A stretch of DNA of 64,000 nt from Riemerella columbina (lineage in GTDB: Bacteria > Bacteroidota > Bacteroidia > Flavobacteriales > Weeksellaceae), in NCBI RefSeq assembly GCF_030517065.1, contig NZ_CP103950.1, forward strand, positions 1,116,001 to 1,180,000, in the 5' to 3' direction. Both the position numbers and the translations under genes were made by a program. Every line of letters begins with the position of its first letter. Position 1 is the first letter of the stretch. The notes beneath the pieces were generated by a model. That model was given only the letters and a program-made list of their open reading frames with translations, was not told the origin of the DNA and did not search any database. This document shows, piece after piece, positions 1 through 9,362 of this stretch.

Positions 1-365
1 CGGTTGAGCTTAAAGGTTTTGTTGATAGAATAGACCGCCTGAATGGGCAACTGCGCGTGATAGATTACAAAACGGCTAAAACCAAAAATCTAAACCTCAA
101 AATTAACGATAAAAACAGAGAAACTTTGATGATGAATACCGACTATAAGCAAGCCTTGCAGTTGAGTATTTATCAGTATGCTTTGGCTCAAGAGCCCGCT
201 TTTTCTCAACAAAATATGCAGTGTGGCATTTGGAGTTTTGCCGAGGTGACCAAGGGCGTTCAGCCGCTTCAATTGATGGAAGGCACGCCAGAAGAAGCTA
301 TGGAATCTATTGCGAATATCATCAAAGAAATTCTTAATCCAGAGGTAGATTTCGTAGAGAAATAA
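1..365 (+). CDS. PD-(D/E)XK nuclease superfamily protein, C-terminal fragment
   Basis: The reading frame is already open at the window edge (codons start at base 3) and ends at 365, so only the last 120 or so residues are present. The visible part has GFVDRID followed by RVIDYKTA, the core of the PD-(D/E)XK fold as found at the C-terminus of AddB/RecB-like and Cas4-like nucleases: the D of the IDYK motif and its following lysine are catalytic in that family. A helix-rich tail with QLSIYQYAL follows, as in these nucleases. An AddB-type subunit of a recombination helicase-nuclease is the best guess, but the helicase-like portion lies outside the window and cannot be checked. Confidence 0.75.
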   Translation, partial: VELKGFVDRIDRLNGQLRVIDYKTAKTKNLNLKINDKNRETLMMNTDYKQALQLSIYQYALAQEPAFSQQNMQCGIWSFAEVTKGVQPLQLMEGTPEEAMESIANIIKEILNPEVDFVEK

Positions 366-440
366 AGCGCTTTACCCTTGCCATTTTTTGAAAATAGAAG
401 AACACCTTGATTTTATTTTTCGTGTTTCATATATCATCAT

Positions 441-448
441 TAACTTTG
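441..448 (+). promoter_or_regulatory. -7 promoter element of uvrA
   Basis: TAACTTTG matches the Bacteroidota -7 consensus TAnnTTTG. No clear -33 TTTG is present. Taking the start as five bases after the final G (the offset fitted by the SRP RNA in this window), transcription would begin at 453, the A of the uvrA ATG. Confidence 0.55.
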
Positions 449-452
449 CACT

Positions 453-3293
453 ATGAACGAAACGAAAGAATTCATAGAAATCTATGGTGCTCGGGAGCAT
501 AATTTAAAAAATATTGATGTTAAAATCCCTCGTAATGAGTTGGTTGTGATCACAGGTTTGTCAGGAAGTGGTAAATCCTCGTTGGCTTTTGATACCATTT
601 TTGCCGAGGGACAGCGGCGTTATATTGAAACTTTTTCGGCTTACGCCAGACAATTTCTTGGCGGTTTAGAACGCCCTGATGTGGACAAAATAGAAGGGCT
701 CTCGCCAGTGATTGCCATTGAGCAAAAAACTACGAACAAGAATCCGCGCTCTACCGTGGGCACCGTTACAGAGCTATATGATTTCCTACGATTGCTCTAC
801 GCCAGAGTGGCAGACGCTTATTCCGTGGAAACAGGGCAAAAACTCCAGAGTTATACAGAAGAACAGATTTTAGAAACCATAAAAAAACAATACCAAGGGC
901 AGAAAGTGCTTCTATTGGCGCCTTTGGTGCGTTCCAGAAAAGGGCACTACCACGAGCTTTTCGTTCAGTTGGCGAAGAAAGGCTATTCCCAAGCGCGGAT
1001 TGATGGCGAACTTCAGGATATAGAATACGATTTAAAATTAGACCGCTACAAAACCCACGATATAGAAGTGGTGGTAGACCGTTGGATTATCGGCGAGAAT
1101 GCCACAGAACAGCGGATGGAGAAGTCCCTTGCTACGGCTCTACAAATGGGTGAGGGCGTCATTATGCTCCAGCGTTTAGGCGAAACAGAAGTGCAATATT
1201 TCTCTAAAAACCTGATGGATGCCACCACAGGGCACGCCTTGCCGCTGCCAGAGCCCAACACCTTTTCATTTAACTCTCCAAAGGGCAATTGCCCAACTTG
1301 CAAGGGCTTGGGAACGGTTAAAAAAATCAATTTAGACTATTTGGTGGAAGACGAGGCGCTGTCCATACAAAAAGGCGCATTAAAACCTTTGGAAGTTCTC
1401 AAAAGTAGCAAATGGCTGGTTACGCAGATTAAGCACATTTTAGAAATTTTTGGTTTAGATTTAAAAACGCCTTATCGTGAGATTCCAAAAGAAGCTTTAG
1501 ATTATATCTATAACGGCTGCCACAAGGAGTTTACAAAGGATTTAAAATATGCAGGAATCACCAAGAAAACCAAGATCAATTTTGATGGATTGATAGCCTA
1601 TTTAGAGCAATTGGTGGAAGACCGCGAGAATTATGATGCCGTGATGATAGAGCGGCAGTTCACCACCGAAGAACAATGCCCAGACTGCAAAGGCGCACGC
1701 CTAAGACCAGAGAGTTTGGCGTTCAAAATAAAAGGCAAAAATATTGCAGAAGTGAATGCGATGAGCCTCTTAGATTTAAAGCAATGGCTATCCGAAATTA
1801 AGGATGCTTTCAGCGAGAAAAAACGTATCATCGCTCAGGAAATCCTCAAAGAAATAGAAACACGATTGTCGTTTTTGCTGGATGTTGGTTTGGAATATTT
1901 AAGCCTCAACCGAAGTAGCAAAACCCTTTCTGGTGGGGAGTCGCAGCGGATTAGGCTGGCAACACAGATTGGCTCGCAGTTGGTCAATGTGCTTTATATT
2001 TTAGATGAACCCTCCATTGGGCTTCATCAGCGCGATAACGAACGGCTAATCAACTCGCTGAAAAACCTCCGAGATTTAGGCAATTCTGTGCTGGTGGTAG
2101 AGCACGACAAGGATATGATTTTGGAGGCAGATGAAGTGCTGGATATTGGGCCACGAGCAGGGAAATTTGGAGGAAAAGTCCTCTGGCAGGGCACACCCAA
2201 GGATTTGATCAATGCAGATACCATCACTGCGGATTACCTTACAGGGAAACGTCACATAGAAATTCCTAAAAGTAGGCGAGAGGGCAATGGCAATGCCTTG
2301 GTGCTGAAAGGTGCGAAGGGCAATAATTTGAAAAATGTAACCCTTAAAATCCCGTTGGGCAAATTGGTGGTGGTTACAGGGATTTCGGGTAGCGGAAAAT
2401 CATCGTTAATCAATGGTACGCTGTATCCCATTCTCAATCGGCATTTTTACCGCTCGGTGCAAGAGCCGCTGCCGTACAAAAAATTAGAGGGCATAGAGCA
2501 CATCGATAAAATTGTAGATGTAGATCAAACGCCTATTGGGCGTACGCCGCGCTCTAATCCAGCCACTTATACTGGCGTATTTTCGGATATTAGAAATCTC
2601 TTTGCAGATTTGCCAGAAAGCAAAATCCGAGGCTACAAACCAGGGCGATTTTCCTTCAATGTAAAAGGCGGAAGGTGCGAAACTTGTCAAGGTGGAGGGC
2701 TTAAAGTGATAGAAATGAATTTCTTACCAGATGTCTATGTACACTGCGAAACCTGCCACGGCAAGCGCTTCAATAGGGAAACTTTGGAGGTTAGGTATAA
2801 GGGGAAATCCATTTCTGATGTTTTAGAAATGACCATAGATGAGGCGGCGGCGTTTTTTCAACCCATACCTAAAATTTATAATAAAGTCAAAACTTTGCAA
2901 GATGTCGGTTTGGGCTATATTACTTTAGGGCAACAGTCTACCACGCTTTCTGGCGGCGAGGCACAACGGATAAAACTGGCGACAGAATTAGCGAAAAAAC
3001 AAACTGGAAATACGCTTTATATCTTAGATGAACCCACAACGGGGCTCCATTTCGAGGATGTGAAAATTTTGATGGAAGTGATAGAGCGTTTGGTAGATTT
3101 GGGCAATTCATTCATCATTATTGAGCATAATATGGATGTGATCAAGCTGGCAGACCACATCATAGATGTAGGTCCTGAGGGCGGCAAAAATGGCGGCGAA
3201 ATAGTAGCGGAAGGCATGCCAGAGGACATCATCAAAAATAAAAAATCCATCACAGGGAAGTTCCTGAAAAAGGAAATGGAACAGCTGTTTTAG
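453..3293 (+). CDS. uvrA: Excinuclease ABC subunit A (UvrA)
   Basis: UvrA is the damage-recognition ATPase of nucleotide excision repair; it loads UvrB onto lesions in the cytoplasm. The 946-residue product has the full family architecture. The first Walker A, GLSGSGKS, is at residues 35-42. Zinc-finger cysteine pairs follow (CPTC, CPDC), then the first signature LSGGESQR. The second ATPase half has GISGSGKSS, a C-terminal zinc module of two CETC pairs about 20 residues apart, and the signature LSGGEAQR. The start at 453 gives the normal family N-terminus. It lies only four bases after the -7 box, so the message may be leaderless. The gene is followed by a YdcH gene with its own promoter-like region. 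Confidence 0.98.
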   Translation: MNETKEFIEIYGAREHNLKNIDVKIPRNELVVITGLSGSGKSSLAFDTIFAEGQRRYIETFSAYARQFLGGLERPDVDKIEGLSPVIAIEQKTTNKNPRSTVGTVTELYDFLRLLYARVADAYSVETGQKLQSYTEEQILETIKKQYQGQKVLLLAPLVRSRKGHYHELFVQLAKKGYSQARIDGELQDIEYDLKLDRYKTHDIEVVVDRWIIGENATEQRMEKSLATALQMGEGVIMLQRLGETEVQYFSKNLMDATTGHALPLPEPNTFSFNSPKGNCPTCKGLGTVKKINLDYLVEDEALSIQKGALKPLEVLKSSKWLVTQIKHILEIFGLDLKTPYREIPKEALDYIYNGCHKEFTKDLKYAGITKKTKINFDGLIAYLEQLVEDRENYDAVMIERQFTTEEQCPDCKGARLRPESLAFKIKGKNIAEVNAMSLLDLKQWLSEIKDAFSEKKRIIAQEILKEIETRLSFLLDVGLEYLSLNRSSKTLSGGESQRIRLATQIGSQLVNVLYILDEPSIGLHQRDNERLINSLKNLRDLGNSVLVVEHDKDMILEADEVLDIGPRAGKFGGKVLWQGTPKDLINADTITADYLTGKRHIEIPKSRREGNGNALVLKGAKGNNLKNVTLKIPLGKLVVVTGISGSGKSSLINGTLYPILNRHFYRSVQEPLPYKKLEGIEHIDKIVDVDQTPIGRTPRSNPATYTGVFSDIRNLFADLPESKIRGYKPGRFSFNVKGGRCETCQGGGLKVIEMNFLPDVYVHCETCHGKRFNRETLEVRYKGKSISDVLEMTIDEAAAFFQPIPKIYNKVKTLQDVGLGYITLGQQSTTLSGGEAQRIKLATELAKKQTGNTLYILDEPTTGLHFEDVKILMEVIERLVDLGNSFIIIEHNMDVIKLADHIIDVGPEGGKNGGEIVAEGMPEDIIKNKKSITGKFLKKEMEQLF

Positions 3294-3379
3294 TTTTGAG
3301 AATGATTTTTTTCATATTGACAGATATGGGGTAAAAATCGTACCTTTATATCGTTAAAACAGATTAAAAAATCAAAACA

Positions 3380-3616
3380 ATGGAAAATCACATTTTAGCT
3401 AATGAATTCCCAGAATTCGTACAATTGATGACAACGCTCAAAACTTCGGACAATCATTTCAAAAGATTATTTGAAGATTATGATGAGGTGAATGGCAAAA
3501 TAAAACACTACGAAGCCGGCGAGCAAAACCACACCACAGATGAGTTCCTTACCGAACTGAGAAAAGAGCGCCTCCACCTAAAAGATGAAATTTATAATTA
3601 TCTGAAAAGCAAATAG
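3380..3616 (+). CDS. YdcH/DUF465 family small helical protein
   Basis: A 78-residue, highly charged, all-helical protein with the spacing typical of the YdcH/DUF465 family: an N-terminal helix with EFPEF, a central FKRLFEDYDEVNGKI segment and a C-terminal LRKERLHLKDEIYNYL coiled-coil-like helix. Members are 65-80 residues long, so this is full length. The molecular function of the family is unknown. It lies between uvrA and typA and is followed by a terminator hairpin, so it is probably a single-gene transcript; a weak -7-like sequence TACCTTTA lies upstream near 3350. Confidence 0.85.
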   Translation: MENHILANEFPEFVQLMTTLKTSDNHFKRLFEDYDEVNGKIKHYEAGEQNHTTDEFLTELRKERLHLKDEIYNYLKSK

Positions 3617-3638
3617 AAGCGTTCTTTTCATTAAAAAT

Positions 3639-3673
3639 AAAGCAAGGCTACATTTATTTTGTGGTCTTGCTTT
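3639..3673 (+). terminator. Terminator after the ydcH-like gene
   Basis: Inverted repeat AAAGCAAG / CTTGCTTT extended inward by weaker GCTAC/GTGGT pairing, with a T-rich end. It separates the YdcH gene from typA. Confidence 0.6.
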
Positions 3674-3705
3674 GTTGTGGTGCAGGTTAATCCATTTTTT
3701 TTCAT

Positions 3706-3713
3706 TATTTTTG
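3706..3713 (+). promoter_or_regulatory. -7 promoter element of typA
   Basis: TATTTTTG is a full match to TAnnTTTG, 18 bases before the typA ATG; the predicted leader is about 14 bases. Confidence 0.6.
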
Positions 3714-3731
3714 CACGCGTAAAAAACAAGT

Positions 3732-5537
3732 ATGCAAAACATTAGAAACATTGCGATTATCGCCCATGTTGACCATGGAAAAACCACTTTGGTAGATAAA
3801 ATTATCCACGCTACCAACATCTTTAGAGAAAACCAAGAAAGCGGAGAGCTCATTATGGATAACAATGACTTGGAGAGAGAACGAGGCATTACCATCCTAT
3901 CTAAAAATATATCAGTTACTTATAAAGATACCAAAATCAATGTTATAGACACCCCTGGGCACGCCGATTTCGGTGGTGAGGTAGAGCGGGTGCTCAAAAT
4001 GGCAGATGGGGTACTTCTTTTGGTAGATGCCTTTGAAGGACCTATGCCGCAGACCAGATTTGTACTGCACAAAGCTTTAGAATTAGGGCTGAAACCCATT
4101 GTAGTCATCAACAAAGTAGACAAGCCGAACTGTCGCCCAGAAGAGGTACACGACCAAGTTTTTGATTTATTTTTCAACTTAGATGCCACAGAAGAACAGT
4201 TGGATTTCCCGACTTTCTACGGCTCTTCTAAACAAGGCTGGTTCAACACGAGTTTAGAACCTACGGATAATATCCTCCCAATTTTAGATGGTATTTTGGA
4301 ATATGTACCAGCGCCAAAAGTATCGGAAGGAAGCTTACAGATGCAGATTACCTCTTTGGATTACTCTTCATTTTTGGGGAGAATAGCCATTGGTAAAGTC
4401 ACGAGAGGCTCCGTGAAAGAAGCCCAGTGGATCGGTTTGGCACAAGAAGATGGCAAAATAATTAAAGGCAAAGTAAAAGAACTTTATGTTTTTGAAGGCT
4501 TAGGCAAAAAGAAAGTGAGCGAAGTTTTCGCCGGCGATATTTGTGCCATTGTTGGCTTTGACCAGTTCCAAATTGGTGATACCTTTGTGGATTTAGAAAA
4601 CCCAGAGCCGTTGCCGAGATTGAGCATAGACGAGCCAACGCTTAATATGACTTTCTCCATTAACAACTCACCATTTTTTGGGAAAGATGGGAAATATGTA
4701 ACCTCTAACCACCTGAAAGACAGGTTAGAAAAAGAGTTAGAGAAAAACTTAGCCCTTAGAGTAGAACAGACAGAAGATGCCAACACTTTCTTGGTGTTCG
4801 GTAGAGGGATTTTGCACTTATCGGTATTAATAGAAACTATGCGTAGAGAGGGTTATGAGATGACCATTGGGCAGCCACAAGTGATTTTAAGAGAGATTGA
4901 TGGCGAACAATGCGAGCCTTACGAATCTTTGGTGGTAGATGTTCCAGAGGAATACGCATCAAGGGTTATTGATTTGGCAACGCAGCGAAAGGGCGATCTT
5001 CACATTATGGAAACCAAAGGAGAGATGCAACATTTGGAGTTTGAAATTCCATCCAGAGGGTTAATCGGTTTGCGTTCTCAGATGCTTACCGCTACGGCGG
5101 GCGAGGCGATTATGGCACACCGCTTCATCGATTATAAACCTTTTAAAGGACAAATACCAGGGCGAAATAATGGGGTTTTAATTTCTAAAAATCAAGGCTC
5201 TGCAACGGCTTATTCTATTGAAAAACTGCAAGATAGAGGGCGTTTCTTCGTGGATCCAGGAGAAGAGGTTTATGTGGGAATGATTGTAGGCGAACAGAAT
5301 AAACCTGGAGATTTGGTGGTGAACATCGTGGAAGGCAAACAGCTGAACAATATGCGTGCAGCAGGGAAAGATAAAGATGGCAGCATCGCTCCAAAAGTGC
5401 TGATGACCTTAGAGGAATGTATGGAATACATTCAAGCTGATGAGGCGATAGAGGTAACGCCTAACTTTATCCGTATGAGAAAGAAAATCCTTTCCGAAGA
5501 AGATAGAAAACGCGCCGAAAGAATGGCAAAATCTTAA
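3732..5537 (+). CDS. typA: Ribosome-binding GTPase TypA/BipA
   Basis: A translational GTPase that binds the ribosome at the EF-G site and acts in late 50S assembly and stress adaptation. The 601-residue length is normal. The G domain is complete: AHVDHGKT at residues 11-18 (G1), RGITI (G2), [14 protein letters not shown] (G3) and [13 protein letters not shown] (G4). The beta-barrel and domain III/V regions follow, with the family-specific C-terminal stretch containing [18 protein letters not shown] and the [10 protein letters not shown] end. It is preceded by a TATTTTTG box and followed by a strong terminator, so it is probably monocistronic. Confidence 0.97.
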   Translation: MQNIRNIAIIAHVDHGKTTLVDKIIHATNIFRENQESGELIMDNNDLERERGITILSKNISVTYKDTKINVIDTPGHADFGGEVERVLKMADGVLLLVDAFEGPMPQTRFVLHKALELGLKPIVVINKVDKPNCRPEEVHDQVFDLFFNLDATEEQLDFPTFYGSSKQGWFNTSLEPTDNILPILDGILEYVPAPKVSEGSLQMQITSLDYSSFLGRIAIGKVTRGSVKEAQWIGLAQEDGKIIKGKVKELYVFEGLGKKKVSEVFAGDICAIVGFDQFQIGDTFVDLENPEPLPRLSIDEPTLNMTFSINNSPFFGKDGKYVTSNHLKDRLEKELEKNLALRVEQTEDANTFLVFGRGILHLSVLIETMRREGYEMTIGQPQVILREIDGEQCEPYESLVVDVPEEYASRVIDLATQRKGDLHIMETKGEMQHLEFEIPSRGLIGLRSQMLTATAGEAIMAHRFIDYKPFKGQIPGRNNGVLISKNQGSATAYSIEKLQDRGRFFVDPGEEVYVGMIVGEQNKPGDLVVNIVEGKQLNNMRAAGKDKDGSIAPKVLMTLEECMEYIQADEAIEVTPNFIRMRKKILSEEDRKRAERMAKS

Positions 5538-5551
5538 AAATATATCAATTG

Positions 5552-5590
5552 AAAAAATCGCTTAGGTTACTTTACTTAAGCGATTTTTTT
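5552..5590 (+). terminator. Terminator after typA
   Basis: AAAAAATCGCTTA and TAAGCGATTTTTT form a 13-bp stem around a short loop, ending in a run of seven T. Confidence 0.85.
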
Positions 5591-5690
5591 CTCAAAATTT
5601 CTACATATAATAAGGGATAAAATTGAGTATTTTATTATGCTATACATAGTAAAAATACTATTGCTTTTATTTAGAATTAAAATAAATTGA

Positions 5691-5698
5691 TAGCTTTG
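5691..5698 (+). promoter_or_regulatory. -7 promoter element of the frameshifted outer-membrane gene
   Basis: TAGCTTTG matches TAnnTTTG 26 bases before the ATG at 5724. It also shows that the in-frame ATG at 5687 lies inside promoter DNA and is not the real start. Confidence 0.5.
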
Positions 5699-5723
5699 TG
5701 CGATAACTATAAATCAATTAAAA

Positions 5724-6235
5724 ATGAAAAAAATACTTCTATTCTCAATCAGTTTAGTGATGACTTCTATGCTGTATTCTCAGGAGTTTTCTGCAAGTAC
5801 AGATTTCGGATTTCCAACAGGAAAAATAGCCCACATACCTCGGCTAATGTAGGGGTGGGGATCGCCTATACTCAAAGTATATCGGAAAAATTTTCCTTAG
5901 GTTTAACCACGGGATATTCACACTATTTGATGAAAGCCAATAACAAAGATCTGGGAACCATACCTTTGGCGCTTAAGGCACAAGGCTTTTTTAGTAGTGC
6001 TCCACTTTATGTAGATTTAGATTTTGGGTATTCTTTTACAACAAATGAGGCTTTTAAAGGCGGATTGTATCTCTATCCGAAAATGGGCTATAGACTTGGT
6101 GAAAATGCTAAACTTTATGTGGGGTACAAAAATACTATGAGCTCGTATAAGTTTAATATGATAGGGAATACTTTAATCAATCCAGGTTCGCTAAATTTAG
6201 CCTCCGTTAATTTTGGTATAGATTGGCGTTTTTAA
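5724..6235 (+). pseudogene. Outer-membrane beta-barrel protein, frameshifted
   Basis: The ATG at 5724 opens a good signal peptide (MKKILLFSISLVMTSMLYSQ, cut after SQ) and the mature start EFSASTDFGFPTGK, but that frame stops after 41 codons. The downstream barrel (NSPHTSANVGVGIAYTQ to VNFGIDWRF at the end) is in the -1 frame. One extra A in the A5 run near 5822-5826 would join the two into about 170 residues: signal peptide plus alternating beta-strands ending in an aromatic residue, typical of small 8-strand outer-membrane proteins. The gene is therefore either a recent pseudogene, a phase-variable or slippage-dependent gene, or a sequencing error in a homopolymer. No specific family was recognised beyond the barrel fold. 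Confidence 0.7.
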
Positions 6236-6260
6236 GACGAAATCAATAATCCTCAATAAA

Positions 6261-6290
6261 AAACCGCCTTCAAAACTGAGGGCGGTTTCT
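6261..6290. terminator. Bidirectional terminator between the outer-membrane gene and pruA
   Basis: AAACCGCC / GGCGGTTT stem with flanking A-run on one side and T-run on the other, between converging genes. Confidence 0.85.
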
Positions 6291-6295
6291 ATTTT

Positions 6296-7921
6296 TTATC
6301 CTAAATAAGGGTATTTATAATCTGTTGGCGGTACAAAAGTCTCCTTGATGCTGCGTACAGAAACCCAACGCAGAAGGTTCATTTTAGAGCCCGCTTTGTC
6401 GTTCGTACCAGAAGCTCTGGAGCCACCAAATGGCTGTTGACCCACTACGGCGCCCGTTGGCTTATCGTTGATGTAGAAGTTACCAGCGGCATTTTCTAAC
6501 GCGTGGTATGCCTCATCTATCGCATATCTACATTGTGAAAATATAGATCCTGTAAGCGAGTATGGCGAGGTGCTGTCTACCAATTTTAGCGTTTCTTTCC
6601 AGTCGGCATCTTCATAAACATAAACCGTTAAGATAGGACCAAAAATCTCTTCCACCATACTTTCGTAATGAGGGTTAGAAGTCTCTATCACCGTTGGGTG
6701 AACAAACCAACCTTTGCTGTCGTCTGTTTTTCCACCGATGATCACTTGCGCTTCTGAAGATTTTTCGGCTCTTTCAATGTAGCCTTTGCATTTTTCAAAT
6801 GAATTTTGGTCGATAACGGCATTCACAAAGTTAGATGGATCTTCTGGAGAACCTACTTTTACCGTTGCCAATTGCGCTTCCATTTTGGCTTTAACCTCTT
6901 GCCAAAGCGATTTCGGGATATACGCTCTGGACGCTGCCGAACATTTTTGACCTTGGTACTCAAACGCACCTCTAACCAACGCAGTGGCTACGGCATCGGT
7001 TTTAGCGGAAGGGTGAACCATAACGAAGTCTTTACCGCCTGTTTCGCCCACTATTCTTGGGTAAGATTTGTATTTGTGGATGTTGTCGCCAATCATTTTC
7101 CACATCCCTTGGAACACTTTGGTAGAACCCGTAAAGTGCAACCCTGCGAAATCTGGGTGAGCAAGGACTTTTTCTGCCGTTTCTTTACCATCGGTAAAAA
7201 TCATATTGATCACGCCATCTGGCAATCCTGCCTCTTGCAAGACTTCCATAATCACTTTTGCGGAATAAACTTGTTTGTCAGAAGGTTTCCAAACCACCAC
7301 ATTGCCCATCATCGCCATACAAGTTGGCAAGTTTCCAGAGATGGCGGTAAAGTTAAACGGCGTAACAGCGAAACAGAAGCCCTCTAATGGACGATACTCT
7401 GAGCGATTCCAGATGCCTGAATCAGACACGGGTTGCTCGGCATACATTTCCGTCATAAATTCCACATTGAATCTTAGGAAATCTATAAACTCGCAGGCGG
7501 AGTCTATTTCGGCTTGGTGTACATTTTTAGATTGTCCAATCATAGTGGCAGCATTCAGTTTGTCGCGGTATGGTCCAGCGATGAGATCTGCCGCTTTTAA
7601 GAAGATAGAAGCGCGCTGTTCCCAACCCAAGGCGTTCCATTGAGCTTTGGCAGCTAATGCTGCATTGATGGCTTCATCTACGGTATTCATATCGCCTTTG
7701 TAGTAAAAACCGAGGCTGTGCTGGTGGTCTTGTGGCGAGGTGATGTTCACTTTTTCGTTAGAAGTAACGGCTTTTCCGTTGATCACCATTGGGATTTCCA
7801 CTTTCTCCGCCCACATTTTTTTATAAGTGCTGATGAGGGAGTTAACTTCTGGAGATTGTGGCTCATAGGCTCTTACAGGCTCATTAACCGCAAGAGGAAC
7901 TTGTGAAATTGCTTTTGACAT
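6296..7921 (-). CDS. pruA: 1-pyrroline-5-carboxylate dehydrogenase
   Basis: Oxidises glutamate semialdehyde (from 1-pyrroline-5-carboxylate) to glutamate with NAD+, the second step of proline degradation. The 541 residues form a complete aldehyde dehydrogenase of the P5CDH type: SNAGxxx-like cofactor region PFNFTAISGNL, catalytic glutamate in ETGGKDFV, and catalytic cysteine 327 in YQGQKCSAASR, the motif typical of P5CDH. The C-terminal GQQPFGGSRASGTNDKAG also fits P5CDH. No proline dehydrogenase gene is adjacent in the window, and the protein is not a PutA fusion. A TATTTTTG box lies 36-43 bases upstream. Confidence 0.97.
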   Translation of the reverse strand: MSKAISQVPLAVNEPVRAYEPQSPEVNSLISTYKKMWAEKVEIPMVINGKAVTSNEKVNITSPQDHQHSLGFYYKGDMNTVDEAINAALAAKAQWNALGWEQRASIFLKAADLIAGPYRDKLNAATMIGQSKNVHQAEIDSACEFIDFLRFNVEFMTEMYAEQPVSDSGIWNRSEYRPLEGFCFAVTPFNFTAISGNLPTCMAMMGNVVVWKPSDKQVYSAKVIMEVLQEAGLPDGVINMIFTDGKETAEKVLAHPDFAGLHFTGSTKVFQGMWKMIGDNIHKYKSYPRIVGETGGKDFVMVHPSAKTDAVATALVRGAFEYQGQKCSAASRAYIPKSLWQEVKAKMEAQLATVKVGSPEDPSNFVNAVIDQNSFEKCKGYIERAEKSSEAQVIIGGKTDDSKGWFVHPTVIETSNPHYESMVEEIFGPILTVYVYEDADWKETLKLVDSTSPYSLTGSIFSQCRYAIDEAYHALENAAGNFYINDKPTGAVVGQQPFGGSRASGTNDKAGSKMNLLRWVSVRSIKETFVPPTDYKYPYLG

Positions 7922-7956
7922 ATGATTAAAATTTTAAATTATCATTTCATTTTCTA

Positions 7957-7964
7957 CAAAAATA
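7957..7964 (-). promoter_or_regulatory. -7 promoter element of pruA
   Basis: On the minus strand this reads TATTTTTG, a full consensus match; the predicted leader is about 30 bases. Confidence 0.55.
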
Positions 7965-8048
7965 CGATAATAAATTTTAAAGTCAAAACGATTGTCCCCT
8001 TTCTTAACCTATGATAAGCCCAGCACCCTAATATTAAAAGAGAAAGGC

Positions 8049-8900
8049 TTAGTTTTCAGTGGTTTTGAATTTTTTGGAAATCAGCATAATAGTGACGCCA
8101 GCCAGCATAAAAGGAATGGACAGTACTTGCCCCGTATTGAGCCCGCCCCATTGGATAAACTCATCGCCTTGGGGTTCTTTCCAAAATTCTACCACAAAAC
8201 GAATAGCCCACAGCAACAATAAAAATAGCCCAAAAAGCCAACCTTGCTGGTATTTCACTTTGGTTTTTCTATAAAGATACCAAAGCAAAATAAACAGACA
8301 GAAATACCCAAAAGCCTCAAAAAGTTGGGTGGGATAGCGCGGCACTACGGGACCATATTCAAAACTTTGTTGCGGAAATAAAATCGCAAATGGTGAATGT
8401 TCAGGCGCTGGTTTACCGATGATTTCAGAGTTGAAAAAGTTGCCAATTCGGACAAAGCCACCGCCCAAAGCCACGACAATCCCAATGCGGTCATAAACCC
8501 AAAATGGATTTTTTTTGATGATGTTGTAACTATAATAGAGCGTAGTCAGCACCAAGGCAATAGCGGCGCCATGGCTGGCTAAACCAGAAAAACCTGTGAA
8601 TTCAAAATGAGGTTTTGTGCGGATAGGCAAAAATACCGACCAAAAATCTTCTTTAAATAATTCGGGTTGGTAGAAAATAACATGCCCCAATCTGGCACCC
8701 AAAATAGTCCCAACCACAGTCCAAGTGAGTAGCGGTTCTAAATATTTTTCACTAACACCATCGGTTTTATAGATTTTTTTCATAATCATATACCCCAAAC
8801 TGAACGCAATAACGAACATAAGGCTATAAAAATGAAGCGTAAAAGGTCCCAATTCTATGCCCTTAGGCGGGTTCCAAGTGATGTATAACAATGTATTCAT
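8049..8900 (-). CDS. lgt: Prolipoprotein diacylglyceryl transferase
   Basis: Integral inner-membrane enzyme that moves diacylglycerol from phosphatidylglycerol to the lipobox cysteine of prolipoproteins, the first step of lipoprotein maturation. The 283-residue product has about seven hydrophobic segments and the Lgt hallmarks: GARLGHVIFY, the SHGAA motif (conserved histidine) and the signature GGGFVRIGNFFNSEIIGKP with its conserved arginine, asparagine and glutamate, then PRYPTQLFEA. It starts three bases after the stop of yidD and is probably co-transcribed with it. The window encodes several lipoprotein substrates (GldB, the TlpA-like and BON proteins). Confidence 0.97.
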   Translation of the reverse strand: MNTLLYITWNPPKGIELGPFTLHFYSLMFVIAFSLGYMIMKKIYKTDGVSEKYLEPLLTWTVVGTILGARLGHVIFYQPELFKEDFWSVFLPIRTKPHFEFTGFSGLASHGAAIALVLTTLYYSYNIIKKNPFWVYDRIGIVVALGGGFVRIGNFFNSEIIGKPAPEHSPFAILFPQQSFEYGPVVPRYPTQLFEAFGYFCLFILLWYLYRKTKVKYQQGWLFGLFLLLLWAIRFVVEFWKEPQGDEFIQWGGLNTGQVLSIPFMLAGVTIMLISKKFKTTEN

Positions 8901-8903
8901 ATC

Positions 8904-9161
8904 TTAAACGTCTGTATTTTTAATGTTCTTTGGCACAGGGTCGTAGCCACTACCGCCCCAAGGATGGCATCGGCTAATTCTTTTGATGCCCAACCCAAAA
9001 CCTCGCCATAAACCATGGCGGCGCAGCGCCTCCAGCATATAATGAGAGCAAGTGGGCTCATACCTGCAGTTTTTACCTAACCACGGCGAAATGGCGTATT
9101 GGTAAAACTTGATGAGTGCCACCAGCGGCAATATGAAAATATGGTTGATGCGAGATTTCAA
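8904..9161 (-). CDS. yidD: Membrane protein insertion efficiency factor YidD
   Basis: A small (85-residue) membrane-associated protein thought to help YidC-dependent insertion of membrane proteins. It shows the complete family pattern: [12 protein letters not shown], then [19 protein letters not shown], and [18 protein letters not shown] near the C-terminus. The only plausible start is TTG at 9161, because no ATG occurs before the conserved core; a TATATTTG box ends eight bases upstream, giving a leader of only a few bases. The neighbour in this genome is lgt rather than rnpA/yidC. Confidence 0.93.
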   Translation of the reverse strand: MKSRINHIFILPLVALIKFYQYAISPWLGKNCRYEPTCSHYMLEALRRHGLWRGFGLGIKRISRCHPWGGSGYDPVPKNIKNTDV

Positions 9162-9168
9162 AACACTG

Positions 9169-9176
9169 CAAATATA
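9169..9176 (-). promoter_or_regulatory. -7 promoter element of yidD-lgt
   Basis: Minus-strand TATATTTG, a full match to TAnnTTTG; predicted start near 9164, three bases before the TTG codon. Confidence 0.55.
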
Positions 9177-9311
9177 GATTAAAATTTTTAAAAATACCGT
9201 AGAAAGTCAGGTTTTGGCGGTGTTATTTTCGTTTTGATGAAGGAAAACGCTGTGTCTTAGAAATGAAGAAAAAAATAAAAATTTAACACGCTATTTTTCC
9301 TTTTTTATTGG

Positions 9312-9319
9312 TAACTTTG
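9312..9319 (+). promoter_or_regulatory. -7 promoter element of rarA
   Basis: TAACTTTG, full consensus match, about 43 bases before the TTG start of rarA. Confidence 0.5.
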
Positions 9320-9362
9320 TCTGCGATAGAGAATGTAGAATTGGTTATAAACGAACAAAATT

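Noticed and set aside
5687-5723. ATG at 5687 as start of the outer-membrane protein gene
   Set aside because: It overlaps the -7 box and gives a charged N-terminus without a signal peptide, while the ATG at 5724 gives a perfect signal peptide in another frame.
6806-7387. 193-codon plus-strand frame inside pruA
   Set aside because: Antisense shadow of a fully conserved gene, with odd His/Phe/Arg-rich composition and no motifs.
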